Assembly (NCBI GenBank): GCA_013822245.1 | Contig: PNKE01000009.1 | Coordinates: forward strand, 18,426-82,425 | DNA length: 64,000 nucleotides | From: Candidatus Solibacter sp. | Lineage (GTDB): Bacteria; Acidobacteriota; Terriglobia; Bryobacterales; Bryobacteraceae | Direction: 5' to 3' | Made by a program: the position numbers and the translations under genes | In this document: piece by piece, positions 27,649-36,580 of the stretch | How the letters are laid out: each line of letters begins with the position of its first letter | Position numbering within the stretch: position 1 is the first letter of the stretch | The notes under the pieces: generated by a model | What the model saw: the letters and a program-made list of their open reading frames with translations, nothing else | Databases searched by the model: none | What the model was told of the DNA's origin: nothing

Positions 27649-29265
27649 ATGAGCAACCTGAAATGGAAAGCGCTGATCATCCTTGCCGTGACGCTGGTGT
27701 GCTTGTACGGCGTCATCGGGCTGCCGAAGTCGATGGATGAACTGGCTGCGAATTGGAACAAGAACATCAAGCTGGGCCTGGACCTGAAGGGCGGGTCGCT
27801 GCTTGTGCTGCAGGTGCAGTTGCAGGACGCCTTCCGCAGCGAGGCGGTGCTGCAGATCGAGCGGCTGAAGGAAGAGATGGGCCGGCAGGGGATCGCGCAT
27901 GGGGAGTTGGACGCGAGCGATCCGAAGACGCTGGCCGACGCCGACAAGATCGAGATCCACGTGAAGGGGATCCCGGTGGACAAGACGGCGGCGTTCCGGG
28001 CGATGGTGAGCGAGCAGTTCGCCAGTTGGAACCTGACGCCGGTGAACTCGACCGACTACACGATGACGATGAAGCAGACCGACGCGATCGCGCTGAAGCG
28101 GGACACGCTGGAACGCTCGATCGGGACGATTGAGAACCGCATCAACGGGCTGGGCCTGGCCGAGGCGTCGGTGCAGCAGCGCGGCGGGGCCGACACGGAA
28201 GCCGAGATACTGGTTTCATTGCCGGGGCTGGACGATCCGGCGCGGGTGAAATCGATCCTGCAGACGGCGGCGATGCTCGAACTGTATGAAGTGAGGGACG
28301 GGCCGTATGCGACGCAGGCCGATCTGCTGGGCAAGTCCGGCGGGGTGTTGCCGCCGGGGTCGAAGATGGTCCGGTCCTCGGCGCGTTCAGGCGAGCAGGG
28401 CGAAGGCTGGTTTGTGGTGGCGCGGACGCCGGTGATCACGGGCAGGGATTTGCGCGACTCGCGGCCGACGCAGGATGAATACGGCAAGTGGGAGACTTCG
28501 TTTGTACTGTCGCAGGATTCCAAGGGCCGGTTTGGCCGGTTCACGGAAGCCAACGTGGGCAAGCGGCTGGCGATCGTGCTTGACGGCCAGATCAAGAGCG
28601 CGCCGGTGATTCAGAGCCGGATCGAGGATTCGGGGAGGATCACGGGCGCGGCGTCGAATCAGGAAGCAAGCGATCTGGCGCTGGTGCTGAGGGCCGGTTC
28701 GTTGCCCGCGGGAGTGCAATACCTGCAGGAGCAGACGGTGGGCCCGTCGCTGGGCAACGATTCGATCCGGCAGGGACTGATGTCGGGGCTGATCGGGTTG
28801 ATCGTCATCGTCATCATCATGCTGGCGTACTACCGGGGCAGCGGCGTGAACGCCACAGTGGCTCTGGTGATGAACGGGCTGATGCTGATCGGGGTGCTGG
28901 CATACGCCGGCGCGGTGCTGACGCTGCCCGGCATAGCGGGCATCATCTTGCTGATCGGCATGGCGGTGGACTCGAATGTGCTGATTTTCGAGCGCATCCG
29001 CGAGGAGTTGCGCAATGGCAAGGCGGTGGTGGTGGCGATGGACAATGGATTCAACAAAGCGTTCCTGACGATCATCGACACGCACGTGACGACGATTGTG
29101 AGCTGCGCGTTCCTGTTCATGTTCGGCACGCCGTCGATTCGCGGATTCGCGGTGACGCTGGTGATCGGACTGGTGGCCAATGTGTTCACTTCGATTTTCG
29201 TGTCGCGGGCGATTTACGAATACGGATTCTCGCGGCAGGGCAGCCGGCCGTCGTTGAGCGTTTAG
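27649..29265 (+). CDS. secD: protein-export membrane protein SecD
   Basis: 538 residues, six predicted membrane helices (one N-terminal, five in the C-terminal half). Marks: LGLDLKGGSLLVLQV at the start of the first periplasmic domain, IENRINGLGLAEASVQQRG, LVSLPGLDDPARVKSIL, the second periplasmic part, and GMAVDSNVLIFERIREELRNG in the RND-like motor region. Uses the proton gradient to pull proteins out of the Sec channel on the periplasmic side. Separate from secF, as in E. coli. Length is short of E. coli SecD (615) but normal for the group without the longer P1 head insert. Confidence 0.96.
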   Translation: MSNLKWKALIILAVTLVCLYGVIGLPKSMDELAANWNKNIKLGLDLKGGSLLVLQVQLQDAFRSEAVLQIERLKEEMGRQGIAHGELDASDPKTLADADKIEIHVKGIPVDKTAAFRAMVSEQFASWNLTPVNSTDYTMTMKQTDAIALKRDTLERSIGTIENRINGLGLAEASVQQRGGADTEAEILVSLPGLDDPARVKSILQTAAMLELYEVRDGPYATQADLLGKSGGVLPPGSKMVRSSARSGEQGEGWFVVARTPVITGRDLRDSRPTQDEYGKWETSFVLSQDSKGRFGRFTEANVGKRLAIVLDGQIKSAPVIQSRIEDSGRITGAASNQEASDLALVLRAGSLPAGVQYLQEQTVGPSLGNDSIRQGLMSGLIGLIVIVIIMLAYYRGSGVNATVALVMNGLMLIGVLAYAGAVLTLPGIAGIILLIGMAVDSNVLIFERIREELRNGKAVVVAMDNGFNKAFLTIIDTHVTTIVSCAFLFMFGTPSIRGFAVTLVIGLVANVFTSIFVSRAIYEYGFSRQGSRPSLSV

Positions 29266-29367
29266 GACGGGTTGTGATAAGGTCTAGGGGTTTCCGAGAC
29301 GAGGGGCCCCGGTGAGAGGGACGACCCAGGCGCGGTGAAAGCGCCGGGGGGCGGTCCGAGGTCGTAC

Positions 29368-30543
29368 ATGGAACTGTTTAAGAACTCAAACATCGATTTT
29401 CTCGGCAAACAGAAGCTCTTCTACTTGGTGTCGGCGATTTTACTCGCCATCGGGATCGGCAGTTGGATCACCAAGGGCAGCCTGAAGTACGGTATCGACT
29501 TCACGGGCGGAGCCAACGTGACGGTGCGATTCGCGAGCCAGCCGCCGATTGACAAGATCAGGGCGGCGGTGGCGGCCAAGCTGCCGGGTGAGTTGTCTGT
29601 CCAGGACGTGTCGGGGACCAGCGAAGTGATCATCGGCACGGGGCTGAAAAGCGATGCCGAGCTTCAGGCCGCGCGCGGGCTGATCGTCGAGGCGCTGCGG
29701 GATGCCTTTGGGGCGACGGGCGGCAAGCTGGACCTGAACAACGCCACGGCGCAGAGCCTGGCCGACCGGCTGAGGGAACCGCTGCAGCGGGCCCCGGTGG
29801 CGGTGAACGAGCAGGAGTTGATGGAGACCGCGCAGCGCATCATGGAGTTCAAGAACTCGGCGCCGCGGTCGGGCGTGATGACGTCGCTGGACGATCTGCG
29901 GGGCGTGCAGGGCGTGAGTCCGACGTTTCTGAACGTGGTGAAGCAGGAGTGCGGATTGGGGTCGTTCTCGATCCGGGGCGCCGAGGTGATCGGGCCGAAG
30001 ATCGGCGCGGAGATGCGCGACAAGGCGGTGCTGGCGACGCTGTATGCGCTGGGCGGGATGCTGATTTACATTGCGTTCCGGTTCGAGTGGATCTACGGTC
30101 TGGCGGCGGTGCTGGCGGTTTTCCATGACGTGGTGATCACGCTGGGGCTGTTCTCGCTGTTCGACAAGGAGATTTCGCTGAACGTGATCGCGGCGTTGCT
30201 GACGCTGGTCGGCTATTCGATGAACGACACGATCGTGGTTTTTGATAGAATTCGCGAGCACCTGAAGATGAGCCGCAAAGACGCCTTCGCCAGAGTGGTC
30301 AACGACAGCATCAACGAGACTTTGTCGAGAACGGTGCTGACCTCCGGCTTGACGTTCGTTGCGGCATTGTCTTTGCTGCTGTTTGGCGGGCCGGTGTTGA
30401 ACGGCTTCAGCTTTGCGCTGGTGGCAGGCATTCTGGTGGGGACCTATAGCTCGATTTTCATCGCCAGCCCGATACTGGTGTTCTGGTACAACCGGGCCGA
30501 GAGGGGCCGGCGGGCGAAGACGGCCGAGAGCGTGAAGAGATAG
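29368..30543 (+). CDS. secF: protein-export membrane protein SecF
   Basis: 391 residues from ATG 29368 (FKNSNIDFLGKQKLFYL); an upstream GTG at 29335 would add 11 residues. Marks: YGIDFTGGANVTVRF, a periplasmic domain about 100 residues longer than in E. coli SecF (about 60-230, with QSLADRLREPLQRAPVAVNE), then VIGPKIGAEMRDKAVLATLY, VVITLGLFSLFD, LTLVGYSMNDTIVVFDRIRE and SRTVLTSGLTFVAALSLLLF. Partner of SecD. The enlarged soluble domain is typical of acidobacterial and some deltaproteobacterial homologues as far as I recall. Confidence 0.95.
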   Translation: MELFKNSNIDFLGKQKLFYLVSAILLAIGIGSWITKGSLKYGIDFTGGANVTVRFASQPPIDKIRAAVAAKLPGELSVQDVSGTSEVIIGTGLKSDAELQAARGLIVEALRDAFGATGGKLDLNNATAQSLADRLREPLQRAPVAVNEQELMETAQRIMEFKNSAPRSGVMTSLDDLRGVQGVSPTFLNVVKQECGLGSFSIRGAEVIGPKIGAEMRDKAVLATLYALGGMLIYIAFRFEWIYGLAAVLAVFHDVVITLGLFSLFDKEISLNVIAALLTLVGYSMNDTIVVFDRIREHLKMSRKDAFARVVNDSINETLSRTVLTSGLTFVAALSLLLFGGPVLNGFSFALVAGILVGTYSSIFIASPILVFWYNRAERGRRAKTAESVKR

Positions 30544-30563
30544 GATTAAATGCGCGTCATGAT

Positions 30564-30595
30564 CCAGTCTGGACGGAACTTACCGGGGAGACTGG
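30564..30595 (+). other. inverted repeat between secF and tonB
   Basis: CCAGTCT (30564-30570) and AGACTGG (30589-30595) form a 7 bp stem with an 18 nt loop in the 121 bp gap. There is no T-run, so it is not a classical terminator; it may protect or pause the transcript. Nothing else recognisable was seen in the gap. Confidence 0.3.
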
Positions 30596-30664
30596 TGTCA
30601 AAATCGATGAGAAGATACGGCCTGACGAGGCCGGGACTCTAGGATCCGAGGAGAAGGTAGACAG

Positions 30665-31426
30665 ATGTTCGAACAATCATTCGTCGAAGGAACCGGGAAG
30701 ACAAACAAGAGCTGGACTGTAATGGTCTCGCTCGGGCTCCAGATCGTGATGATCATCACGGCCATCATCATTCCGCTGTTGAACCCCGAATTGCTGCCGA
30801 AGACGGCGCTTTCGATGATGCTGGTGGCGCCGCCGCCGCCTCCTCCGCCGCCTCCTCCTCCGGCGCCGGCGCAGGTGATCAAGGTGCAGCGCGTGATTCC
30901 GAAGCAGTTTGACGGCTCGAAGCTGGTGGCGCCGAAGCAGATCCCGAAAGAGATCGCGATGATCAAGGAAGATGAACTGCCTCCGTCGACCGGCGGCGTG
31001 GGCGTGGTGGGCGGCATTCCCGGGGGCATGCCTGGCGGCACGCCTGGCGGCGTGATCGGCGGCATCATTGGCGCCGTACCGCAGGCCGCACCTCCTCCGC
31101 CTCCGGTGAAGGAAGCGCCGAAGGTGGTGACGCCGAAGCGCATCACGGTGGGCGGCAACGTGCAGCAGGCGAGACTGATCGCGCAGCCGAAGCCGGTCTA
31201 TCCTCCGCTGGCCAAGCAGGCGCGCATCTCGGGCTCGGTGCGATTCACGGCGATCATCGGCCGCGACGGATCGATCATGAACTTGACGCTTCTGGGCGGC
31301 CACCCCCTGCTGGTGCAGAGCGCGACCGAGGCCGTGAAGCGGTGGCGCTACCAGCCGACCCTGCTGAACGGGGAGCCGGTCGAGGTGGTGACGCAGATTG
31401 ATGTGAATTTCACGCTGAGCCAGTAA
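30665..31426 (+). CDS. TonB-family energy transducer
   Basis: 253 residues. N-terminal membrane segment (about 20-40, VMVSLGLQIVMIITAIIIP), then an 11-Pro run (LVAPPPPPP...) that spans the periplasm, a Gly-rich stretch of GGxPGG repeats (about 113-140), and a C-terminal TonB domain (about 165-253) with ARLIAQPKPVYPPLAKQARI and VQSATEAVKRWRYQPTLLNG. It transmits proton-motive force from ExbBD to outer-membrane receptors. Forms an operon with exbB, two exbD genes and a TPR lipoprotein downstream. The same Pro/Gly architecture recurs in the second TonB at 37-38.4 kb. Confidence 0.92.
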   Translation: MFEQSFVEGTGKTNKSWTVMVSLGLQIVMIITAIIIPLLNPELLPKTALSMMLVAPPPPPPPPPPPAPAQVIKVQRVIPKQFDGSKLVAPKQIPKEIAMIKEDELPPSTGGVGVVGGIPGGMPGGTPGGVIGGIIGAVPQAAPPPPPVKEAPKVVTPKRITVGGNVQQARLIAQPKPVYPPLAKQARISGSVRFTAIIGRDGSIMNLTLLGGHPLLVQSATEAVKRWRYQPTLLNGEPVEVVTQIDVNFTLSQ

Positions 31427-31502
31427 TGCTGGCCAACGGCGGAGTGTGGTAGAAGTTTGTTTGTCCGTTAACTCTGATTCAACTCGCAGGAGATAAAGAA
31501 AG

Positions 31503-32240
31503 ATGTTGCTTCAATTGCAGATTTGGGCGTTCCTGCTGCTGCAGGAAGGCGCCGCGGTTGGTTTCGACCTCCGTTCGATGTGGGCGCAGATGGGCTTCTT
31601 GGCGAAACTCGTCGTGGTGATCCTCTTCATCATGTCGGCTTGGTCGATTGGCGTCATGATTGACCGCCTGATCGTGTTTAACGCGGCCCGCAAGCAGTCG
31701 CGGCTGTTCGCTCCGGCCGTGGCCGGGGCGCTGCGCGAAGGCAAGCTGGACGAAGCGATCAAGATCGGTGACCGTTACAAGAAGAGCCACCTGGCGAAGG
31801 TTGTTGTGGCGGGTTTGCAGGAATTCCGCGCGCATCAGGCGAGTAGTGAGATTCCAGGCGAGGAAGTGGAAGCATCGCTGCGCGCCCTTGAGCGCGCGCA
31901 GGCGATTGTGCACTCGGAGCTTGAGCGCGGCGTGGCGAACCTGGCCACGATCGGTTCGACGGGCCCGTTCGTCGGCCTGTTCGGCACGGTTGTCGGCATC
32001 ATCAACGCGTTCCAGGGCATTTCGAGCGAGAAGTCGACGGGTCTGGGCGCGGTGGCCGGCGGTATTTCGGAAGCCCTTGTGGCAACCGCCATCGGCTTGT
32101 TCGTGGCCATTCCCGCGGTCTGGATGTACAACTACTTCATCACGCGCATGAAGGGCTTCGATGTTGAGATGTCGAACTCCAGTTCGGAACTGATTGACTA
32201 CTTCCTGAAGCGCGCGCAGAGCAAGGGCGCCTCGAAGTAA
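31503..32240 (+). CDS. exbB: ExbB/TolQ/MotA-family proton channel subunit
   Basis: 245 residues, three predicted membrane helices. Marks: LAKLVVVILFIMSAWSIGVMIDRL, a long cytoplasmic loop, then NLATIGSTGPFVGLFGTVVGIINAF and GGISEALVATAIGLFVAIPAVWMYNYF. AGGAG lies about 9 bases upstream (CGCAGGAGATAAAGAAAG). With ExbD it forms the motor that drives TonB or TolA. Next to a TonB gene and two ExbD genes, so ExbB is the better name. Confidence 0.92.
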   Translation: MLLQLQIWAFLLLQEGAAVGFDLRSMWAQMGFLAKLVVVILFIMSAWSIGVMIDRLIVFNAARKQSRLFAPAVAGALREGKLDEAIKIGDRYKKSHLAKVVVAGLQEFRAHQASSEIPGEEVEASLRALERAQAIVHSELERGVANLATIGSTGPFVGLFGTVVGIINAFQGISSEKSTGLGAVAGGISEALVATAIGLFVAIPAVWMYNYFITRMKGFDVEMSNSSSELIDYFLKRAQSKGASK

Positions 32241-32297
32241 GCAACCCGTTGCGCAAGGCTGTACGGCACGACCTGCGAAGTTGAACTCAAGCGTTCT

Positions 32298-32328
32298 GGA
32301 ACCGGCCCGATGAAGTGAAGCCGGTTCC
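32298..32328 (+). other. 9 bp perfect hairpin between exbB and the first exbD
   Basis: GGAACCGGC (32298-32306) pairs perfectly with GCCGGTTCC (32320-32328) around a 13 nt loop. No T-run follows. In an operon this kind of stem often stabilises the upstream mRNA or sets different levels for the ExbB and ExbD parts. Confidence 0.45.
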
Positions 32329-32385
32329 GGGGCGCGAGGGGTCCAACAAATGGAAGGGCCGCTGGCGAGTGTGCTGGAGGATGAA

Positions 32386-32853
32386 ATGAAACTGAAAATC
32401 ACGAAACAGAAGGCCGGGGCGGTTGTGGTCGAGCCCAACGTGGTGCCGATGATCGACGTGATGCTGGTCCTGCTCATCATCTTCATGGTGGTTACGCCGA
32501 TGCTTTCGAAGGGCGTCAGCGTGGACCTGGTGAAGACGATGAACCCGATCGCGATGCAGGACGCCGACAAGGAAGACGCGGTGCTGGTTGCGATCACCCG
32601 CAACGGCGAGGTCTTCCTGGGTTCGACGAAACTGGCGCCGGCCGATCTACCGGGGAAAGCGAAGGACATGCTTTCAAGCAAGCTGAATAAGACTTGCTAT
32701 GTGAAGGCTGACTCCCGGGCCCGTTACGAGAAGGTAGTGGAAGTGGTAGACAACCTGCGGGCCGCCGGGGTGGACAACATCGGACTGCTGACGGATCTGG
32801 ACGCGAAGTCTAAGAACAAGCCGCTGGCAGATGCCCCGCCCGTGGCGATGTAA
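32386..32853 (+). CDS. exbD: ExbD/TolR-family biopolymer transport protein (first copy)
   Basis: 155 residues from ATG 32386, which has a strong GGAGG five bases upstream; an ATG at 32350 is less likely. The single membrane helix carries the proton-binding Asp in VVPMIDVMLVLLIIFMVVTP. The periplasmic domain ends in SRARYEKVVEVVDNLRAAGVDNIGLLTD. Works with ExbB. One of two consecutive exbD genes, which differ clearly, so they probably form a mixed dimer rather than being a recent duplicate. Confidence 0.93.
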   Translation: MKLKITKQKAGAVVVEPNVVPMIDVMLVLLIIFMVVTPMLSKGVSVDLVKTMNPIAMQDADKEDAVLVAITRNGEVFLGSTKLAPADLPGKAKDMLSSKLNKTCYVKADSRARYEKVVEVVDNLRAAGVDNIGLLTDLDAKSKNKPLADAPPVAM

Positions 32854-32963
32854 GAGGTAGTGGCGCCGCGGCGGGCTTGCCCGGGATGATCGCGGCAGCG
32901 GGCGGCGTTGGCAGGCGAGAGCCGCCGGCGCGCCGGAACAAGGGTTAATAAAGGAGTTTTCCT

Positions 32964-33392
32964 ATGGGAATGAAAGTTGGCGGTGAGGAAGGCGGGGCCG
33001 TTGCGGACATCAACATGATTCCGCTGATCGATGTCCTGCTTGTGCTTCTCATCATCTTCATGGTCATCACTCCGCTGACGCCGAAGGGCCTGGAGGCGCT
33101 GATACCGCAGCCGCCGCCGCCCGGCACTCCGCCGAACACGGGACCGGACCGCACAGTGGTGATCATCGTGAACAAGGACCGCAGCATGCAGCTCAACACC
33201 GAACCGGTGAGCGAGGATTCGCTCGCCGGACGGCTGCTCGACGTGTTCAAGACGCGCGCCGAGCGGGTGTGCTTCGTTAAGGGCGATCCGGACCTGGAGT
33301 TCCAGTATGTGGCCAAGGCGATCGACATCGCCAAGGGCGCGCAGCTTGACAAGGTTGGGCTGATCACCGCGAAGATCGAGGCGGGCGAGTGA
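32964..33392 (+). CDS. exbD: ExbD/TolR-family biopolymer transport protein (second copy)
   Basis: 142 residues, strong AAAGGAG eight bases before ATG. Helix with the conserved Asp in INMIPLIDVLLVLLIIFMVITP; the periplasmic part has QPPPPGTPP, LAGRLLDVFKTRAERVCFVKGD and a final IDIAKGAQLDKVGLIT. Shorter N-terminus than the first copy but with similar GG-rich start (MGMKVGGEEGG). Paired exbD genes behind one exbB are common in Acidobacteriota. Confidence 0.93.
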   Translation: MGMKVGGEEGGAVADINMIPLIDVLLVLLIIFMVITPLTPKGLEALIPQPPPPGTPPNTGPDRTVVIIVNKDRSMQLNTEPVSEDSLAGRLLDVFKTRAERVCFVKGDPDLEFQYVAKAIDIAKGAQLDKVGLITAKIEAGE

Positions 33393-33408
33393 GAGGAGCA
33401 GGAATCCG

Positions 33409-34257
33409 ATGTTGAACAATAAATTCCGCTTGGTTTTGGCCCTGTCGGCCGCACTCGCGCTAGCGCTGGTCTCCACGGGTTGCCGGAAGCTGGAAGCCAG
33501 GGACAATTTGAATAAGGGCGTGAACGCGTTCAAGAACGCCAAGTACGCCGAGGCTTCGGACTTTTTCGTGCGTGCCATCGAACTGGATCCGGAGTTCCAT
33601 ACGGCCCGCCTTTATCTGGCGACGGCTTACATGAGCCAGTACATTCCGGGAGCAGATTCCCCCGAGAACCTGAACTACGCCAAGAACGCCGAGGACCAGT
33701 TCAAGAAGGTGCTGGAGAGCGATCCGAAGAACACGACGGCCATCGAGTCGATTGCGTCGTTGTACTTCATGCAGTCACAGGGCAGCCAGAAGCTGGAAGA
33801 CAAGCTGGCCCGGCTGGATACCGCCGCCGAGTGGTACAGGAAGCTGGCCGAGGTTGAACCGACGCGCAAGGAAGCCTGGTACAGCCTGGGCGTGATTGCG
33901 TGGGGCAAATGGTATCCGGCGTGGATGGAAGCCCGCAACAACGCGGGCATGAGGCCCGAGGATCCGGGTCCGCTGAAGGACAAGAAGTCCAGGGACGAAC
34001 TGGCGGCGAAGTACTCTGAAGTGATCGAGAACGGAATCAAGGGCCTGGAGAAGGCGCTTGAGATCGACAAGGAGTACGACGACGCCATGGCCTACATGAA
34101 CCTCCTGATTCGTGAGCGGGCCGACCTGGCGAGCGACAACGCCACGTACGAGAAGGATATCGAAGCCGCCGACATGTGGATGCAGAAGGCTCTGGAGACG
34201 CGCAAGATCAAGGCCGAGCGCGCCCCGAAGACCCAGGGCATCACGACGGAAGAATAG
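33409..34257 (+). CDS. TPR-repeat lipoprotein
   Basis: 282 residues. Signal peptide with a lipobox-like LVSTGC (Cys25), so probably lipid-anchored. At least three tetratricopeptide-type helical repeats: LNKGVNAFKNAKYAEASDFF, AEDQFKKVLESDPKNTTAIE, and AAEWYRKLAEVEPTRKEAWY, with a further GLEKALEIDKEYDDAMAYM near the end. Sixteen bases after the second exbD and followed by a strong terminator, so it is the last gene of the TonB/ExbBD operon. A periplasmic scaffold role is inferred. Confidence 0.85.
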   Translation: MLNNKFRLVLALSAALALALVSTGCRKLEARDNLNKGVNAFKNAKYAEASDFFVRAIELDPEFHTARLYLATAYMSQYIPGADSPENLNYAKNAEDQFKKVLESDPKNTTAIESIASLYFMQSQGSQKLEDKLARLDTAAEWYRKLAEVEPTRKEAWYSLGVIAWGKWYPAWMEARNNAGMRPEDPGPLKDKKSRDELAAKYSEVIENGIKGLEKALEIDKEYDDAMAYMNLLIRERADLASDNATYEKDIEAADMWMQKALETRKIKAERAPKTQGITTEE

Positions 34258-34276
34258 CTTCACCGCTGCTTCAGCT

Positions 34277-34321
34277 AAAATAGGGCGAGGACGGCCTCCA
34301 GCCGCCGCGCCCTATTTTTTT
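34277..34321 (+). terminator. intrinsic terminator ending the tonB-exbBDD-TPR operon
   Basis: AAAATAGGGCG (34277-34287) pairs with CGCCCTATTTT (34308-34318), an 11 bp stem, followed by a run of T to 34321; the 20 nt loop holds a small inner GC stem. It is the clearest rho-independent terminator in the window. It ends only 8 bases before the ATG of rel. Confidence 0.85.
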
Positions 34322-34329
34322 AGGCCCGC

Positions 34330-36576
34330 ATGGATGAATCCAAAGCAACCCCGCCATCGAATACGGCCCGTACGGCCGCGCTGAAAAGCGTTCCGCCCGC
34401 AAGCGAAGCCGAGATGGACGAGCGGCTGGAGGCCGAATACGCGGAGCTGGCCGCGACGGTGCTGAAGTTCCGCCCGGCTGAGGACCTGGGCGGGTTGCGC
34501 GAGGCCTACGAGCTCGCGCGGCGCAGCCACGCAGGGCAGTCCAGGATGTCGGGCGAACCCTACATGAGCCACCCGATGCAGGTGGCGCAAATTCTGGCGG
34601 AGCGGAACATGGATCTGGTGACGCTGCAAACCGCCCTGCTGCACGACGTTCTGGAAGACACGCCAATCACGGTCGAGGATCTGAAGAAGAAGTTCGGCGA
34701 GGATGTGGCGCGGTGCGTGAACGGAGTTACAAAACTGTCCAAGATCGGATTGGCGAGCCGGGAGGCGCGTCAGGCCGAGAGCCTGCGGAAGATGCTGCTG
34801 GCGATGGTGGACGACATCCGCGTGATCATCGTCAAGCTGGCCGACCGGCTTCACAATATGAAGACGCTGGATTCGCTGCCGCGCGAGCGCCAGGAGCGGA
34901 TCGCGGCGGAGACCATCGAGCTTTACGCGCCGATCGCCCACCGTCTGGGCATGGGCAAGATGCGCGGCGAACTGGAGGATCTCGGTTTCAGGTACCTGGA
35001 CCCGGAGGCGTTCGCCGAGGTGACCGAGGCCATCGAGGTGCGGCGGCAGGCGAATGAACTGGTGCTGGACGAAATCCGGCGGACGGTGGAGAAGAAGCTG
35101 TCGCACGAGATGATCCCGGCGAGGATCTCCGGCCGGGTGAAGCGGCCGTGGTCGGTCTATCAGAAGCTGCGGCGGCAGAAGATCGACATCGACCAGGTTT
35201 ACGACCTGCTGGGCATACGGATCGTGACCGATTCGGTGAAGAACTGCTATGCGGCGCTGGGGGTGATCCACAACGAATGGCATCCGATACCGGGGCGGAT
35301 CAAGGATTTCATCGCCATTCCGAGGCCAAACCTGTATCAGTCGTTGCATACGTCCGTGATGGGCCCGAAGGGCGTGGCGTTCGAGGTGCAGATCAGGACC
35401 GAGGAGATGAACCGGATCGCCGAGGAAGGCATCGCGGCGCATTGGAAGTACAAGGAAGGCAAGAAGGGGGCGATCGACGACGACCAGCGGGTGGCGTGGC
35501 TGCGCCAGTTGGTGGAGTGGCAGCGGGAGATGCGGGATCCGGGCGATTTCATGTCGAACCTGAAGGTGGACCTGTACCCGGAAGAGGCCTACTGTTTCAC
35601 GCCGCGGGGCAAGGTGGTGGTGCTGCCCAGGGACGCCTCGCCGATCGACTTCGCCTACGCGATTCATACCGACGTCGGGCATAGCTGCACGGGGGCGAAG
35701 GTGAACGGGCGGATGGTGCCGTTGAAGCACCAGTTGCGCAACGGCGACATTGTGGAGATTCTGACGCAATCGGGCAGCCAGCCGAGCCGGGACTGGCTGG
35801 GGTTCGTCAAGACGGCGCGAGCGCGGAACAAGATCCGCCATGTGATCAACGCCAGCGAGCGGGAGAAGGCGATCGACCTGGGGCAGAAGCTGATCGAGCG
35901 CGAGGCGCGGCGGATGGGGGTGGGGTTGAGCCGGGTGACCAGGGCGCAGATGGAAAGCGTGGCCGCCGAGTATGGGTACTCGAAGATCGAGGACTTGCAG
36001 GCGGCGCTGGGCTGGGGGAAGTTTTCGGCGCGGCAGGTGATCGCCAAGCTGGCGCCGGAGTCGGCGGCTCCTGATTCGCAGCCGGCGGCCCCGGCAGTGG
36101 ACCACACCGGGCAGGATCAGGGCAAGGACTACGTGATTCAGGTGAAGGGGATCAACGATCTGCTCACCTACCGCGCCAAGTGCTGCAACCCGATCCGGGG
36201 GGAACCGATCGTCGGATACATCACGCGGGGCAAAGGCGTGGCCGTGCATTCCAAGGCCTGTTCGAACGTCCAGAACCTGATGTATGAGGCAGAGCGGCGG
36301 ATCGAGGTGGAATGGTCCCGCGGAGCGGGGGAGAGTTTCAACGTCCGGCTGGTGATCCACACCGACGACCGCACGGGGATACTGGCTCAGATCACGCAGG
36401 TGCTTTACGACGAAGAGATCAGCATCCGCAGCATCGAGGCCCGGGCCGACGACCGGCGGTTCGACGTGGCGGTGGTGGAACTGACCATCGAGGTGCGGGA
36501 CAAGAAGCAACTGGAGCGCGTGGTGACGACGATGAGGCGGGTGGCGGGCGTCCGAGACATCGAAAGGAAGCACTAG
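34330..36576 (+). CDS. rel: bifunctional (p)ppGpp synthetase/hydrolase
   Basis: 748 residues. Hydrolase HD domain intact (SHPMQVAQIL about 80, HDVLEDT about 108, DRLHNMKTL about 175); synthetase domain intact (GRVKRPWSVYQKLRR, YDLLGIRIVTD, RIKDFIAIPRPNLYQSLHT, EVQIRTEEMN). Then TGS (FTPRGKVVVLPRDASPIDFA, about 400-460), helical and zinc-finger-like region (CCNPIRGEPIVGYITRGKG) and a C-terminal ACT domain (RLVIHTDDRTGILAQITQ). Both active sites look functional, as in Rel/SpoT. ATG 34330 has no clear ribosome site and directly follows a terminator; ATG 34414 is an alternative start that leaves the HD domain whole. Confidence 0.95.
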   Translation: MDESKATPPSNTARTAALKSVPPASEAEMDERLEAEYAELAATVLKFRPAEDLGGLREAYELARRSHAGQSRMSGEPYMSHPMQVAQILAERNMDLVTLQTALLHDVLEDTPITVEDLKKKFGEDVARCVNGVTKLSKIGLASREARQAESLRKMLLAMVDDIRVIIVKLADRLHNMKTLDSLPRERQERIAAETIELYAPIAHRLGMGKMRGELEDLGFRYLDPEAFAEVTEAIEVRRQANELVLDEIRRTVEKKLSHEMIPARISGRVKRPWSVYQKLRRQKIDIDQVYDLLGIRIVTDSVKNCYAALGVIHNEWHPIPGRIKDFIAIPRPNLYQSLHTSVMGPKGVAFEVQIRTEEMNRIAEEGIAAHWKYKEGKKGAIDDDQRVAWLRQLVEWQREMRDPGDFMSNLKVDLYPEEAYCFTPRGKVVVLPRDASPIDFAYAIHTDVGHSCTGAKVNGRMVPLKHQLRNGDIVEILTQSGSQPSRDWLGFVKTARARNKIRHVINASEREKAIDLGQKLIEREARRMGVGLSRVTRAQMESVAAEYGYSKIEDLQAALGWGKFSARQVIAKLAPESAAPDSQPAAPAVDHTGQDQGKDYVIQVKGINDLLTYRAKCCNPIRGEPIVGYITRGKGVAVHSKACSNVQNLMYEAERRIEVEWSRGAGESFNVRLVIHTDDRTGILAQITQVLYDEEISIRSIEARADDRRFDVAVVELTIEVRDKKQLERVVTTMRRVAGVRDIERKH

Positions 36577-36580
36577 AGCA

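Noticed and set aside
30820..30865. Run of CCG/CCT repeats that could be a microsatellite or phase-variable tract
   Set aside because: It encodes the poly-proline arm expected in TonB; codons are mixed (CCG, CCT), which argues against simple slippage.
31010..31070. Possible tandem repeat of GGCGGCNTNCC units
   Set aside because: Explained as the Gly-Pro-Gly-rich linker of TonB; no copy-number regularity.
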